The notes below the pieces were generated by a model. It made no database searches and was not told the origin of the DNA. It saw only the letters and a program-made list of their open reading frames with translations. A program made the position numbers and the translations under genes. Positions 34,722 to 42,961 of a DNA stretch of 64,000 nucleotides are shown here, piece after piece. Position 1 is the stretch's first letter. Each line of letters starts with the position of its first letter. The DNA is from Amycolatopsis acididurans (lineage in GTDB: Bacteria; Actinomycetota; Actinomycetes; Mycobacteriales; Pseudonocardiaceae), in contig NZ_JAAXLS010000036.1 of NCBI RefSeq assembly GCF_012328925.1, forward strand, positions 1 to 64,000, given 5' to 3'.

Positions 34722-35738
34722 ATGGCACGCGACCTGAACAACCATCCCTCCGTCAAGCACGTCCGGTCCCGTCCTGCCCGTAAGCGGGCCGAGGTGATCG
34801 ACGCGCGGTGGCTGCGCAAGGTCGCCCTCGAAGCAGGCGCCGACGACGTCGCCGCGGTCCCGCTCAGTCATCCGGATCTCACGGGGGAGCGTCCGCACGT
34901 CGAGGCCGCCCTGCCGGGCACCCGCAGCCTCGTCTCCCTCGTCGTGCGTATGAACCGGGACAACGTGCGGTCCCCGGCCCGCAGCGTCGCCAACCAGGAG
35001 TTCCATCGCACCGGCGAGATCATCAACGAGGCGGCTCGCGACATCACCCGTGCGCTGCAGGACGCGGGCCACCGGGTGATCAATCCTTCCGCGACGTTCC
35101 CCATGGAGATGGAGCACTACCCGGGCCGCATCTGGGTCGTCGCGCACAAGACCGTGGCCGTCGCCGCCGGGCTCGGCGCGATCGGCATCCACCGCAACGT
35201 CATCCATCCGCGCTTCGGCAACTTCGTCCTGCTCGCGACGCTCCTTGTCGACGCCGAGGTCAGCGAGTACGGCGAAAAGCTCGACTACAACCCCTGCCTC
35301 GAGTGCAAACTGTGTGTCGCCGCGTGTCCGGTCGGCGCGATCGGCAAGGACGGCGCCTTCGACTTCCGCGCGTGCGCCACGCACAACTACCGCGAGTTCA
35401 TGGGCGGCTTCACCGATTGGGTGGAAACGATCGCCGACAGTGAGAACGGCGCCGACTTCCGTGCCCGCGTCACCGACTCCGAGAACGCCTCGATGTGGCA
35501 GAGCCTGTCGTTCAAGGCCAACTACAAAGCCGCCTACTGCCTGGCCGTCTGCCCGGCCGGGGAGGACGTTCTGGAGCCGTATCTGGAAAACCGTAAGGAG
35601 TTCATGAACGAGGTTCTACGGCCGTTGCAGGACAAGGAGGAGACGGTCTACGTCACCCCGGGCTCTCCGGCCAGGGAACACGTCGAGCGGCGCTTCCCGC
35701 ACAAGAAGGTGAAAGAGATCGGATTACGTCCGGCCTGA
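34722..35738 (+). CDS. 4Fe-4S protein of the QueG / reductive dehalogenase-like type
   Basis: This 338-residue protein has an N-terminal domain resembling the corrinoid-binding part of epoxyqueuosine reductase. A ferredoxin-like cluster motif follows at C192-x2-C195-x2-C198-x3-C202-P, and a second cysteine group ends in AVCPAGED. It may reduce a small organic substrate; whether a cobalamin is bound is not visible. The ATG at 34722 has AAGGAG upstream. Divergence from an HxlR regulator suggests induction by an aldehyde, quinone or halogenated compound. Confidence 0.72.
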   Translation: MARDLNNHPSVKHVRSRPARKRAEVIDARWLRKVALEAGADDVAAVPLSHPDLTGERPHVEAALPGTRSLVSLVVRMNRDNVRSPARSVANQEFHRTGEIINEAARDITRALQDAGHRVINPSATFPMEMEHYPGRIWVVAHKTVAVAAGLGAIGIHRNVIHPRFGNFVLLATLLVDAEVSEYGEKLDYNPCLECKLCVAACPVGAIGKDGAFDFRACATHNYREFMGGFTDWVETIADSENGADFRARVTDSENASMWQSLSFKANYKAAYCLAVCPAGEDVLEPYLENRKEFMNEVLRPLQDKEETVYVTPGSPAREHVERRFPHKKVKEIGLRPA

Positions 35739-35786
35739 TCGGGGTAAAGCCACGTGCGGAACACCACAACCCCCATACGGGAAGAA

Positions 35787-35835
35787 TGCACGACCAGCTG
35801 TCGTTGAGATTTCGGCTGGTCCGCACCGTCGTGCA
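35787..35835 (+). promoter_or_regulatory. stem-loop in the whiB leader
   Basis: TGCACGAC (35787-35794) pairs with GTCGTGCA (35828-35835), and inside them GACCAGC pairs with GCTGGTC. This gives a long interrupted stem roughly 65 bases before the whiB start. It could regulate message stability or be an extended operator. Confidence 0.45.
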
Positions 35836-35899
35836 CTCCGTCCAAGCCGCGCGAGCAGGTCGGTCCATGCCGTCAACACGCCAGGAAAGGAGGCGGCAG

Positions 35900-36157
35900 A
35901 TGAATCGCGACCACATCGACTGGCGGCATCGCGCCGCCTGCCGGGACGAGGACCCCGAGCTCTTCTTCCCCGTGTCCGACAAGGGACCGGGCGCCCGGCA
36001 GGTGACGCAGGCCAAGGCCGTTTGCGCGCGTTGCCCGGTCAGGTCCGAATGTCTCAGCCACGCGCTGGACAACGGACTGGACTACGGCATCTTCGGTGGC
36101 ACGACCGAGACCGAGCGGCGCGGGCTGTTCCGCCGCACGCGTGCGGAAGCGGCGTGA
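35900..36157 (+). CDS. WhiB-family iron-sulfur regulator (WhiB1/WblE-like)
   Basis: This 85-residue protein has the four cluster-binding cysteines at C14, C42, C45 and C51. The turn motif reads GIFGG rather than the common GVWGG, followed by a basic C-terminus (RRGLFRRTR) for DNA contact. The N-terminus (DWRHRAACRDEDPELFFP) is closest to WhiB1/WblE, which binds sigma factor region 4 and responds to NO or oxygen. The ATG at 35900 has GGAGG upstream. Confidence 0.9.
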   Translation: MNRDHIDWRHRAACRDEDPELFFPVSDKGPGARQVTQAKAVCARCPVRSECLSHALDNGLDYGIFGGTTETERRGLFRRTRAEAA

Positions 36158-36271
36158 GCTGGTTCACCGCCTAGCTGTACAGACAGTTCCGTACGTGATA
36201 GACAGAGGCTGCCTACGGTTGAGACAGCAGCCCACACCTTTTTTTCGCGCGCTGCAAACCGGAGGGGTTTC

Positions 36272-36619
36272 GTGAGCACAGCCACTCTGTTGCACATCAC
36301 GTCCAGCCAGCCACGTCCCGGCCGGACGGTCCTGCACATCGTCGGCGAGATCGACGCCGCCACCGTGCTGGAGTTCGCGCTGGCACTGGAAAGTGCGCTG
36401 GCGGCGGGGCCGGAAGCCGTGGTGCTCGACCTGTCCAGGGTCGGTTTCCTCGGCACCGCCGGGATCACCGAGATCACCGGCGTCGCCGAGCGCGCCGCAT
36501 CGGCCGGTGTCGGTGTCCGCGTCGTCGTCGGCGAAGGCCGCACCGTCGCGCGTGCGCTGGAGGTCGCCGGGGTACCGGTGCCCACGAGTCCGGACCTTGA
36601 CCATGCCCTCGACAGCTGA
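36272..36619 (+). CDS. STAS-domain anti-sigma factor antagonist
   Basis: This 115-residue single STAS domain has the DLSRVGFLGTAGI segment where the kinase-phosphorylated Ser/Thr sits in SpoIIAA/RsbV-type proteins; here the residue is a Thr. It probably binds an anti-sigma factor and frees a stress sigma factor. The GTG at 36272 has GGAGGGG upstream. A second STAS gene follows 19 bases later. Confidence 0.83.
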   Translation: MSTATLLHITSSQPRPGRTVLHIVGEIDAATVLEFALALESALAAGPEAVVLDLSRVGFLGTAGITEITGVAERAASAGVGVRVVVGEGRTVARALEVAGVPVPTSPDLDHALDS

Positions 36620-36638
36620 CCTGTGAGATATTGACGCC

Positions 36639-37013
36639 GTGAGTTCAGTCGATTCGTCCCAAGCCGAGCCCCCTGGCGGGCAGACCGTAAGCGTCACCGT
36701 GGAGAAGCACGGCCGGGACGCGGTCGTCGTGGTGTCTGGCGACATCGACATGGTGACCGCCCCGGAGTTCGAGAAAGCCCTGATCGCCGCGGTACGCGAG
36801 CAGCCGGAGGCGCTGGTCGTGGACATGACCGGGGTCGCGTTCCTCGGCTCGGCGGGACTGACCGCGCTGGTCGCGGCCCGTCAGCAGGCGGGTGAGGTCA
36901 CGGCGCTGCGCGTGGTCGCGAAGAGCAGCGCGACCGCGCGGCCGCTCCAGCTCACCGGTCTCGACCAGGAGATCCCGCTCTACCCCACCCGTGAGGAAGC
37001 GCTCGGCGCCTGA
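36639..37013 (+). CDS. STAS-domain anti-sigma factor antagonist
   Basis: This 124-residue STAS protein has DMTGVAFLGSAGL with a Ser at the phosphorylation position. The N-terminus adds about 15 polar residues. The start is a GTG at 36639. It is downstream of another STAS gene on the same strand; no anti-sigma kinase or sigma gene is adjacent, so partners lie elsewhere. Confidence 0.82.
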   Translation: MSSVDSSQAEPPGGQTVSVTVEKHGRDAVVVVSGDIDMVTAPEFEKALIAAVREQPEALVVDMTGVAFLGSAGLTALVAARQQAGEVTALRVVAKSSATARPLQLTGLDQEIPLYPTREEALGA

Positions 37014-37185
37014 GCCTGCGGCGTAGCGGGTCCTGGGACGCGGTTGCCGATCAGCCGCGCTCGGCGAGGCCGGTGTGGAATCGGTCTCTTGACACCTGCC
37101 CCGAGGGTCTTTCTCCTCTGCTCCGCGTACTGGCCGGACGGCACACTCGTTGTATCAGAGCGAGTTTTTCAAGTCGGAGGGCGTC

Positions 37186-37560
37186 ATGCCGAGCACTGAA
37201 TCCGAGGTACTCGGGGTGCGAGAATGTCTGTCCCTGCTGCGGTCGGTTGCCGTCGGCAGGCTGGTGTTCTCGGCCGCGGCGCTGCCGGCGATCCGGCCGG
37301 TCACCTTCACCATCGCCGCCGGGTTCGTAGTGATCCCCGACGCGCGCGGATCCTGGGCGGACAAGCTCGACCGCACCGTGGTGGCGTTCGAGGCCGACCA
37401 AATCGATGAGGCGACGCACACCGGGTGGAGCGTCGTCGCGGTCGGCAAGGCGGAGCTGGTGGGCGATCTCGACGAGGATGTGACCTCGATGCGCGGTCGC
37501 GCGCTCAAGGTCAACATCGAACGCGTCACGGGCCGCCGGCTGGTGCCGGTGGCCGCCTAG
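37186..37560 (+). CDS. pyridoxamine 5'-phosphate oxidase-like protein
   Basis: This 124-residue split-barrel protein has the VAVGRLVFSAAALPAIRPV and GWSVVAVGKAELV blocks of the actinobacterial PNPOx-like group, which often binds FMN or F420. The ATG at 37186 has GGAGGG four bases upstream; the frame is open 12 codons further. It lacks the longer C-terminus of some relatives. Its end overlaps the convergent XRE gene by four bases. Confidence 0.75.
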   Translation: MPSTESEVLGVRECLSLLRSVAVGRLVFSAAALPAIRPVTFTIAAGFVVIPDARGSWADKLDRTVVAFEADQIDEATHTGWSVVAVGKAELVGDLDEDVTSMRGRALKVNIERVTGRRLVPVAA

Positions 37561-37814
37561 GAGCGGTCGAGTTCCTTCGCGGTGAAGCCCCGGATGAAGT
37601 CGCCTGGGTCGGTGTTGAGCGCGTCGGCGATCCGCACGAGCGTCTCGAAGGTCGGGTTCGCAAGGCCGCGCTCGATGTCGCTGATTCCGGAGTGCGCGAT
37701 GTCGAGCTTGTGCGCGAGCTTTTCCTGCGTCAGGCCCTTGACCGCCTTGCGGGCTTCGTGGACGCGACGACCCAGCTCGGTCGACGCGGGAGAGGGACTG
37801 GACGGCCTCGGCAC
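37557..37814 (-). CDS. XRE-family HTH regulator
   Basis: This 85-residue protein is almost entirely a Cro/C1 HTH: LTQEKLAHKLDIAHSGISDIE followed by ANPTFETLVRIADAL. It has no sensor domain. It is divergent from the GNAT gene, and the inverted repeat at 37866-37891 in the shared promoter is its likely operator. Confidence 0.82.
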   Translation of the reverse strand: MPRPSSPSPASTELGRRVHEARKAVKGLTQEKLAHKLDIAHSGISDIERGLANPTFETLVRIADALNTDPGDFIRGFTAKELDRS

Positions 37815-37865
37815 GCGGTACAGGTTGTTGCAAACTTGTTCCCGGAACCACAGAACATGATCTTA

Positions 37866-37891
37866 AGTACATGAGCCTAGGTACATGTACT
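37866..37891. promoter_or_regulatory. AGTACATG inverted repeat, likely XRE operator
   Basis: AGTACATG (37866-37873) and CATGTACT (37884-37891) are perfect inverted 8-mers with a 10-base spacer, and the right arm extends into the palindrome GTACATGTAC. The site overlaps a candidate TACTAT -10 element and lies between the divergent XRE and GNAT genes. Confidence 0.6.
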
Positions 37892-37948
37892 ATTGTCGCT
37901 GGCGAACGTTGACTTAAAGCCGCAGGTCACACGGACGGAGCCGGCACG

Positions 37949-38605
37949 GTGGTCCAAGACCTTCCTGTCACACCCATGTCGATCGAGCTGACGCTGTCGC
38001 ACCGCCGGTTCTGGTGGCAGATCGACGAAGAGGACGCCAATCCCGAGTCGTGGCATGTCTCCGCCGACATCACGCCACTGGATCCGTGTCAGGACGAACT
38101 CCGGCACGTCGCCGACATCGAACTGGCCATCGCCGATCTCGGCGGGGAGCGGAACCTGCTCGACTCGGTCACGCTCGGCGAATGGGCGCTGGAGTTCATC
38201 GCGGAGACGGTGATCGATCCGAGACAGGGAAAGCTACATCCCGCACTCGATGCCGAACTGGACCCCGGCCCGCCGCGGATGGTGGTCCTGCGGCATGTCG
38301 CGCTGACGCCGCTGTGGCGTGGGCACGGTCTCGGGGCGGCCCTGATCGCGAGCGCGCTGCGGATCCTCGCCCCCGATGCGAGGCTCGCGGTCTGCCGCAT
38401 CTCGCCGCTGGACTTCGCGCAGTGCCACGACGACCGCCTGGCGCGCGAACTCGCCGCGTCCCGCGTCGGCGGGATGCTGGAACGCATTGGTTTCCGCCGC
38501 TGGCGCGACGTACACGTGATCGGCCTGCGGGACCCGGCCCTGCTGGAGACGCGCATGAAGGTGCTGGACCTGTGGTGGCCCAGCGGCGGCAAGGCGGGCC
38601 TGTAG
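37949..38605 (+). CDS. GNAT-like acyltransferase
   Basis: This 218-residue protein has the GNAT acetyl-CoA loop in VALTPLWRGHGLGAALIASAL (Q/R-x-x-G-x-G/A type) near residue 125. The first 80 residues are not recognised. The start is GTG at 37949 with GGAG upstream; ATG at 37976 is possible. Its target is unknown; a link with the divergent XRE regulator recalls regulated acetyltransferase pairs, but is not proof. Confidence 0.7.
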   Translation: MVQDLPVTPMSIELTLSHRRFWWQIDEEDANPESWHVSADITPLDPCQDELRHVADIELAIADLGGERNLLDSVTLGEWALEFIAETVIDPRQGKLHPALDAELDPGPPRMVVLRHVALTPLWRGHGLGAALIASALRILAPDARLAVCRISPLDFAQCHDDRLARELAASRVGGMLERIGFRRWRDVHVIGLRDPALLETRMKVLDLWWPSGGKAGL

Positions 38606-38888
38606 GCGCGGCCTGTGTGATGGGCCACACCGCGCGTGGCCGCGGTGCGCTCGCGCGCAGGGTGAGCGTCGCGACGGTGGTGGCCGGCCGTCGCCGGGCG
38701 GCTCTGTGTTGATGCCGGTAATGCCCGATTCTGTGGTGGTCCGTGCGGCGGATTTCGGCACGACGATTCCGATTGTTCCCCCAGCCCCCATTCGGGGTCG
38801 CGGGAGACCTTGATCCGTTTCGCCGGTTGCGAAAACAGCGAAACCGTCGTCAACGTGGGGATTCGGTCGTTCTGGGAGGAAAAGACGG

Positions 38889-40127
38889 ATGCCCGCGAAA
38901 CTGGTGCGCCCGCTGGCGCTGCGTGTGGCGCTCACGGTGCCGGCGCTCGTGCTGCGGGCGGGCGGTCTCGTGCCGGCGCCGGTCGCCGGGCTGCTGCTGT
39001 TCGGGATGGCCGTGGTGGCGGCCTCGTTCGTGCTCGCGTGGGCGGCGGAAGCCGCGCAGGTGGACATTTCCGGTGGACTGGCGATCGCGATCCTCGCCGT
39101 GATCGCGGTGCTGCCCGAGTACGCGGTCGATCTCTACTTCGCCTACACCGCGGGTTCGGATCCGGAATACGTGTCCTACGCCGCCGCGAACATGACCGGT
39201 TCGAACCGGCTGTTGCTGGGGCTGGGCTGGTCCGTCGTCGTGCTCGTCGCGCTGGCGCTCGCGAAGCGCCGCAGCGGCAGGAGCCTGCGGGAGCTGACGC
39301 TGGAGGGCGGGTACCGGATCGAGCTGGGGTTCCTCGCGATCGCGTCGGTGGTCGCGTTCCTGATCCCGGCGACCGGGCGGATCCCGCTCGTGCTCGGGTT
39401 CGCGCTGCTCGGGTTCTTCGTGTTCTACCTGTGGAAGGTCTCGCGTGCCGAGGCCGGGCAGCCGCATCTCGTCGGTCCCGCCGCGACCATCGGGGAGCTG
39501 CCGAAGCGGGCGCGCCGGGTGCTGGTGACGGTGTTGTTCGCCTTCGCCGCCGTGGTGATCGTGATGTGCGCGGAACCGTTCGCGCATTCGCTCATCGAAA
39601 CGGGCACGAGCCTCGGCGTCGACCGCTTCCTGCTCGTGCAGTGGCTCGCGCCGCTGGCGTCGGAAGCGCCGGAGTTCATCGTGGCGATCCTGTTCGCGGT
39701 GCGCGGGCGGGGCGACGAGGCGATCGGCACGCTCATCTCCAGCAAGGTCAACCAGTGGACCCTGCTCGTGGGCAGCCTGCCGATCGCCTATCTCTCCGGA
39801 GGTGGTGGGGCGGCGCTGCAGCTGGACGCGCGCCAGGTCGAGGAGGTCCTGCTCACCGCGACGCAGACGTTGCTCGGTGTCGCCGCCCTGCTGACCCTGC
39901 GTTTTCCGCGCTGGGCGGCCTGGGCCCTGCTGGCGTTGTTCGGTGCCCAGTTCGCGTTTCCCGGGCAGGCGGCGCGGTACGTGCTGTGCGGGGTTTATGC
40001 CGCGCTCGCCCTCGTGGCTCTGCTGCGCAACCGCCGCCACATCGTGGCGACGTTGACGGCACCGTTCCGGGCGGAACCGGTGCGAACCGAGCCGCGGTCG
40101 CCGGTCAGCGCCTCCGGGCCGATTTGA
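38889..40127 (+). CDS. sodium/calcium exchanger-family membrane protein
   Basis: This 412-residue CaCA-family protein has about 11 membrane segments. The two alpha repeats carry the cation-site acidic residues in AVLPEYAVDLYFAYTAG and PLASEAPEFIVAILFAV, each followed by an N/K-rich segment (AANMTGSN and SSKVNQW). It probably exports Ca2+ or another cation in exchange for H+ or Na+. The ATG has GGGAGG upstream. Its 3' end overlaps the Lsr2-like gene by 23 bases on the other strand. Confidence 0.83.
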   Translation: MPAKLVRPLALRVALTVPALVLRAGGLVPAPVAGLLLFGMAVVAASFVLAWAAEAAQVDISGGLAIAILAVIAVLPEYAVDLYFAYTAGSDPEYVSYAAANMTGSNRLLLGLGWSVVVLVALALAKRRSGRSLRELTLEGGYRIELGFLAIASVVAFLIPATGRIPLVLGFALLGFFVFYLWKVSRAEAGQPHLVGPAATIGELPKRARRVLVTVLFAFAAVVIVMCAEPFAHSLIETGTSLGVDRFLLVQWLAPLASEAPEFIVAILFAVRGRGDEAIGTLISSKVNQWTLLVGSLPIAYLSGGGGAALQLDARQVEEVLLTATQTLLGVAALLTLRFPRWAAWALLALFGAQFAFPGQAARYVLCGVYAALALVALLRNRRHIVATLTAPFRAEPVRTEPRSPVSASGPI

Positions 40128-40272
40128 TGTAGCGGGCGAGCTTGCGCCGCAGCTCACCGGCCTCCTGGTGGGACAGGCTGATGACGTAGGAAACGCCGTC
40201 GAGGTGGAACTTCACGTTCTCCACCGCGACGTCGAGGTCGGCCGTTCGGTGGGCAAGGTTCGGCGTGGTCAT
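40105..40272 (-). CDS. Lsr2 N-terminal-domain-only small protein
   Basis: This 55-residue protein starts MTTPNLAHRT and contains VKFHLDGVSYVISLS and LRRKLARYIKSARR. These match the N-terminal oligomerisation domain of the nucleoid protein Lsr2 (family pattern: FxLDGxxYxIDLS then LRxxLxxYIxxAR). The C-terminal AT-hook-like DNA-binding domain is absent. The ATG at 40272 has AAGGGGAG upstream, so translation is likely. It could mix with full-length Lsr2 and change its filament, as truncated H-NS-like proteins do in enterobacteria. It is antisense to the last 23 bases of the exchanger gene. Confidence 0.75.
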   Translation of the reverse strand: MTTPNLAHRTADLDVAVENVKFHLDGVSYVISLSHQEAGELRRKLARYIKSARRR

Positions 40273-40450
40273 CCCTAACTCCCCTTCCCGTAAGCTTGGT
40301 CATCGTATTTCAGCTAATGAAACCACTGTGACGGCGAACCCGCCAGGGTTGTTATCCAGCTTTTTCCTCGCGGCGCGCGCAGGCTTTCAAAGCTCTTCCT
40401 CAGCCAATCGCTCGTCCCCGCGTTTACGCTGGCATCGCCCTGAAATGCGG

Positions 40451-41266
40451 TCAGGGCACTACGGTGGGATCCAGCGGACGGGCGGAACGTCCGCTGGATC
40501 GCACCCCGGCGGCGGGTCTGCGCAATGCCCAGACCCGGCCGAGCTGAACGCCCACGAGCAGGTTCAGCAGCCCGGCGAGGAGCAGCACCCCGGTGTGGCT
40601 GCCGGGCTCACCCTCCGGTTGCCCGACGCTCGCGGGCACGCTGGCCACGGCCAGCGGCATGAGATCGCGGCCCTCTGCGGAAGGTTCGGCACCTCCCGCC
40701 GGTGGCGTGGCCGCGCCCGGCCGCGGTCCGGGTTCCGCCGGCGCCTGCGGCGGTAGCACGGTCACCCCTGCGGTCGGCTGCGGTGCGGGCTGCACCGCCG
40801 GAGGCTCGGGTACGGCCGGTTTCGTGGACTTGGCAGGGAAGGTGGCCGTCCCGGCTCCGCTCGCGACGCGCGGCGTGATCGCGATTCCACAGGTCATCGC
40901 CAGCCGTGCACGCAGCGGCGCGGTGAGGGCGTCGAGCACCGGCGACAACACGGGCAGGTTCGCCAGCCGGGCCAGCACCGCATCCGCTATCGCCGGACCG
41001 GAAATTCCGGACGGCGACGCGGACAGCGGAATCGGCGGCTGAGCCGCCCAGACCGACCGGAACACCGGCGTGAGCACGTCGAGCGGGTCGAGCGGGCCGA
41101 GCAGATCGGTGATCGGCTCGAGCACGGCGAGCGGATTGAGCGCGATCGGAGACCCGGCGGGCACGGTCGCGACGCAGCTGTCGACGACCTGCTGCTCGTC
41201 CGCGAGGGCCGGCGGCGCGCCGAGCACACCGAACACGAGCACGAGGACCGCGACCGACCAGCGCAT
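40451..41266 (-). CDS. secreted, C-terminally anchored protein, family shared with 45778-46608
   Basis: This 271-residue protein has a signal peptide ending at ALA-DEQ (residue 23) and a conserved domain of about 120 residues with two cysteines (DSCVATV and MTCGI). A Pro/Ala/Gly-rich linker of about 90 residues and one C-terminal membrane segment (GVLLLAGLLNLLVGVQLG) follow. The domain is paralogous to 45778-46608: both share PIT-L-LDPL-VLT, W-A-x-PIP and a PV-PVL segment. Function unknown; extracytoplasmic. It is downstream of, and co-directional with, an MmpS-like gene. Confidence 0.72.
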   Translation of the reverse strand: MRWSVAVLVLVFGVLGAPPALADEQQVVDSCVATVPAGSPIALNPLAVLEPITDLLGPLDPLDVLTPVFRSVWAAQPPIPLSASPSGISGPAIADAVLARLANLPVLSPVLDALTAPLRARLAMTCGIAITPRVASGAGTATFPAKSTKPAVPEPPAVQPAPQPTAGVTVLPPQAPAEPGPRPGAATPPAGGAEPSAEGRDLMPLAVASVPASVGQPEGEPGSHTGVLLLAGLLNLLVGVQLGRVWALRRPAAGVRSSGRSARPLDPTVVP

Positions 41267-41269
41267 GGC

Positions 41270-41869
41270 TTACTCCGCGCCCGGCCGGATGACCGCGGAA
41301 CACGACACCGACGACCAGTCGCGCATGGCTTGCGACCGCTGCGCCACTTTGCCGTCGACCGTGACCGAGCACGACAACGGGGCGTCGGGATCCGGCCGCG
41401 ACGCCGACACCTGCACGACCCCGAGCCCCGGTCCCACCTCGACCGGCAGCTCGACCCGCCACGGCAGGCGGGTGCGGGTCACGGTCTCGACACCGCGCGC
41501 ACCGTCGATCACGTACCTGATCTCGGACGCGGAGGTCCCGGTCACCTCGTAGACCACTTGGTGGCTGGTGCGCTTGCCTTCCTGCTCGGCGACCGGGGTG
41601 GTGCCGGTGAGCAGCTGCACCGCGGTCACCGTGCCCGCCGCGACGATGGCGACCCCGAGCACCCACGGCATCCACCACGTACGCACCGCCAACCGGTACA
41701 CAGTGGACGGATGCGGCTCCTTCGTATGGGGCTGGGGTGCCTTCACCGCCGCTCGCTTTCTTGGTTTCTTCTCAGGTACTCGGCCCGCGGATGTGCGAAT
41801 CTCATACCTGTCGCGGTGCGCAATGGTGGCATGTTCGCTCCATTCCGCGCCAGCCTCGGCGTGCGGCAT
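41270..41869 (-). CDS. MmpS-like single-pass membrane protein
   Basis: This protein (199 residues from the ATG at 41869) has a basic cytoplasmic N-terminus and one membrane segment (WVLGVAIVAAGTVTAVQLL). Its extracytoplasmic beta domain resembles MmpS proteins: HQVVYEVTGTSASEIRYV, LPWRVELPVEVG, and a late Cys pair in SCSVTVDG and SVSCSAV. MmpS proteins assist MmpL transporters, but no mmpL is present here. The start is uncertain because no SD is clear; a GTG at 41746 would still keep the anchor. The stop lies three bases before the next gene's start. Confidence 0.6.
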   Translation of the reverse strand: MPHAEAGAEWSEHATIAHRDRYEIRTSAGRVPEKKPRKRAAVKAPQPHTKEPHPSTVYRLAVRTWWMPWVLGVAIVAAGTVTAVQLLTGTTPVAEQEGKRTSHQVVYEVTGTSASEIRYVIDGARGVETVTRTRLPWRVELPVEVGPGLGVVQVSASRPDPDAPLSCSVTVDGKVAQRSQAMRDWSSVSCSAVIRPGAE

Positions 41870-42012
41870 CCGCCGGTCGTGGTTCACGTGCCCGAAACAT
41901 GGGGCGGTATGCCCGTTTTCGCAGGTCGCTCGTGGTGGCCCCGGCGAACCAGGCAGGTGTCCGCCCTGAAAACGCATGACCGGCCGTTAAATGTCAGCGC
42001 GGGCAAATAGGT

Positions 42013-42026
42013 GACAGTGCACTGTC
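42013..42026. promoter_or_regulatory. perfect 14-base palindrome GACAGTGCACTGTC
   Basis: The palindrome sits in the 390-base divergent region between the MmpS-like gene and the ycnI/copCD operon. It is a good candidate operator for a metal or stress regulator controlling one or both units. The regulator is not known. Confidence 0.5.
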
Positions 42027-42259
42027 GATTGTGTACAGGTAACCCGATGGCGGGTTGTAACACCTTTGCCTGACCTCGCACTTCACCCGTACTTTCGGCC
42101 AATCGGCCTAAGCACACAAACACAACAAAGCAGGACCCCTTGTCATTAGGGGGTAACGAGCGCGTAGCTTGCCCGACACAAGCTGGAGCACCATTGGCCA
42201 GACCGCGGTTCCGCCACCGCGGTCGCATCGCGAAAGGGTCAACTCCAGAAAGGACACTT

Positions 42260-42949
42260 ATGCGCGCACCGCATTTGCGACGCATGGTTTCGTCCCGGCT
42301 CGTCGTGGCAGGTGCGTTGGGGATCGTGGCAACGCTCGCCGTACCGCCCGCCGCGTTCGCACACATCTCCATCACGCCCGGAACGGTCGAGACCGGAGCG
42401 CCGGCCGTGTTCTCCTTCCACGTTCCGAACGAAAACGACACCGCCTCGACGGTACGACTCGAAGTGGTGTTCCCCACCGACCAGCCGCTGTCCGCGGCGA
42501 CACCGCAGGCCGTGCCCGGCTGGCGCATCACCGTCCGCAAGCTGCCACTCGACAAGCCCATGCAGACCTCGACCGGCATGTCCGGCCAGCAGGTGCAGTC
42601 GATCGTGTGGGAGGGCGGCCAGATCCCTCCCGACACGTACGCGGAGTTCCCGGTGCGGGTGAACGCGATGCCCGACAAGCCGGGTGCGCTCGCGTTCAAA
42701 ACGCTCCAGACCTATTCGGACGGAACGGTTTCACGCTGGATCGACGCCACTGAACCGGGGAAGCCGGAGCCGGAGCACCCGGCGCCGACGGTCACCGTAT
42801 CGGCAGCCGTGCCGGCGGCGGCCGAGGAGTCCACTTCGGACACCACCGCGATCGCGCTCGGCGGTGCCGGACTCGGGGCCGGCGTGATCGCGCTCGCCGT
42901 CGCGCTGTGGGCGAGGCTCACACCGCGACGCGAGAAGGGGCTGCGGTAG
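42260..42949 (+). CDS. ycnI: YcnI-family copper-binding protein
   Basis: This 229-residue protein has a signal peptide cleaved after AAFA, leaving His35 as the mature N-terminus (HISITPG), the single-His copper site described for YcnI (DUF1775). The beta domain ends near residue 175. A Pro/Thr-rich linker and a C-terminal membrane segment (ALGGAGLGAGVIALAVALW) anchor it outside the membrane. The ATG at 42260 has AAAGGA upstream. It heads an operon with copC-copD, consistent with copper delivery. Confidence 0.87.
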   Translation: MRAPHLRRMVSSRLVVAGALGIVATLAVPPAAFAHISITPGTVETGAPAVFSFHVPNENDTASTVRLEVVFPTDQPLSAATPQAVPGWRITVRKLPLDKPMQTSTGMSGQQVQSIVWEGGQIPPDTYAEFPVRVNAMPDKPGALAFKTLQTYSDGTVSRWIDATEPGKPEPEHPAPTVTVSAAVPAAAEESTSDTTAIALGGAGLGAGVIALAVALWARLTPRREKGLR

Positions 42950-42961
42950 AGGGGGCCGGCG

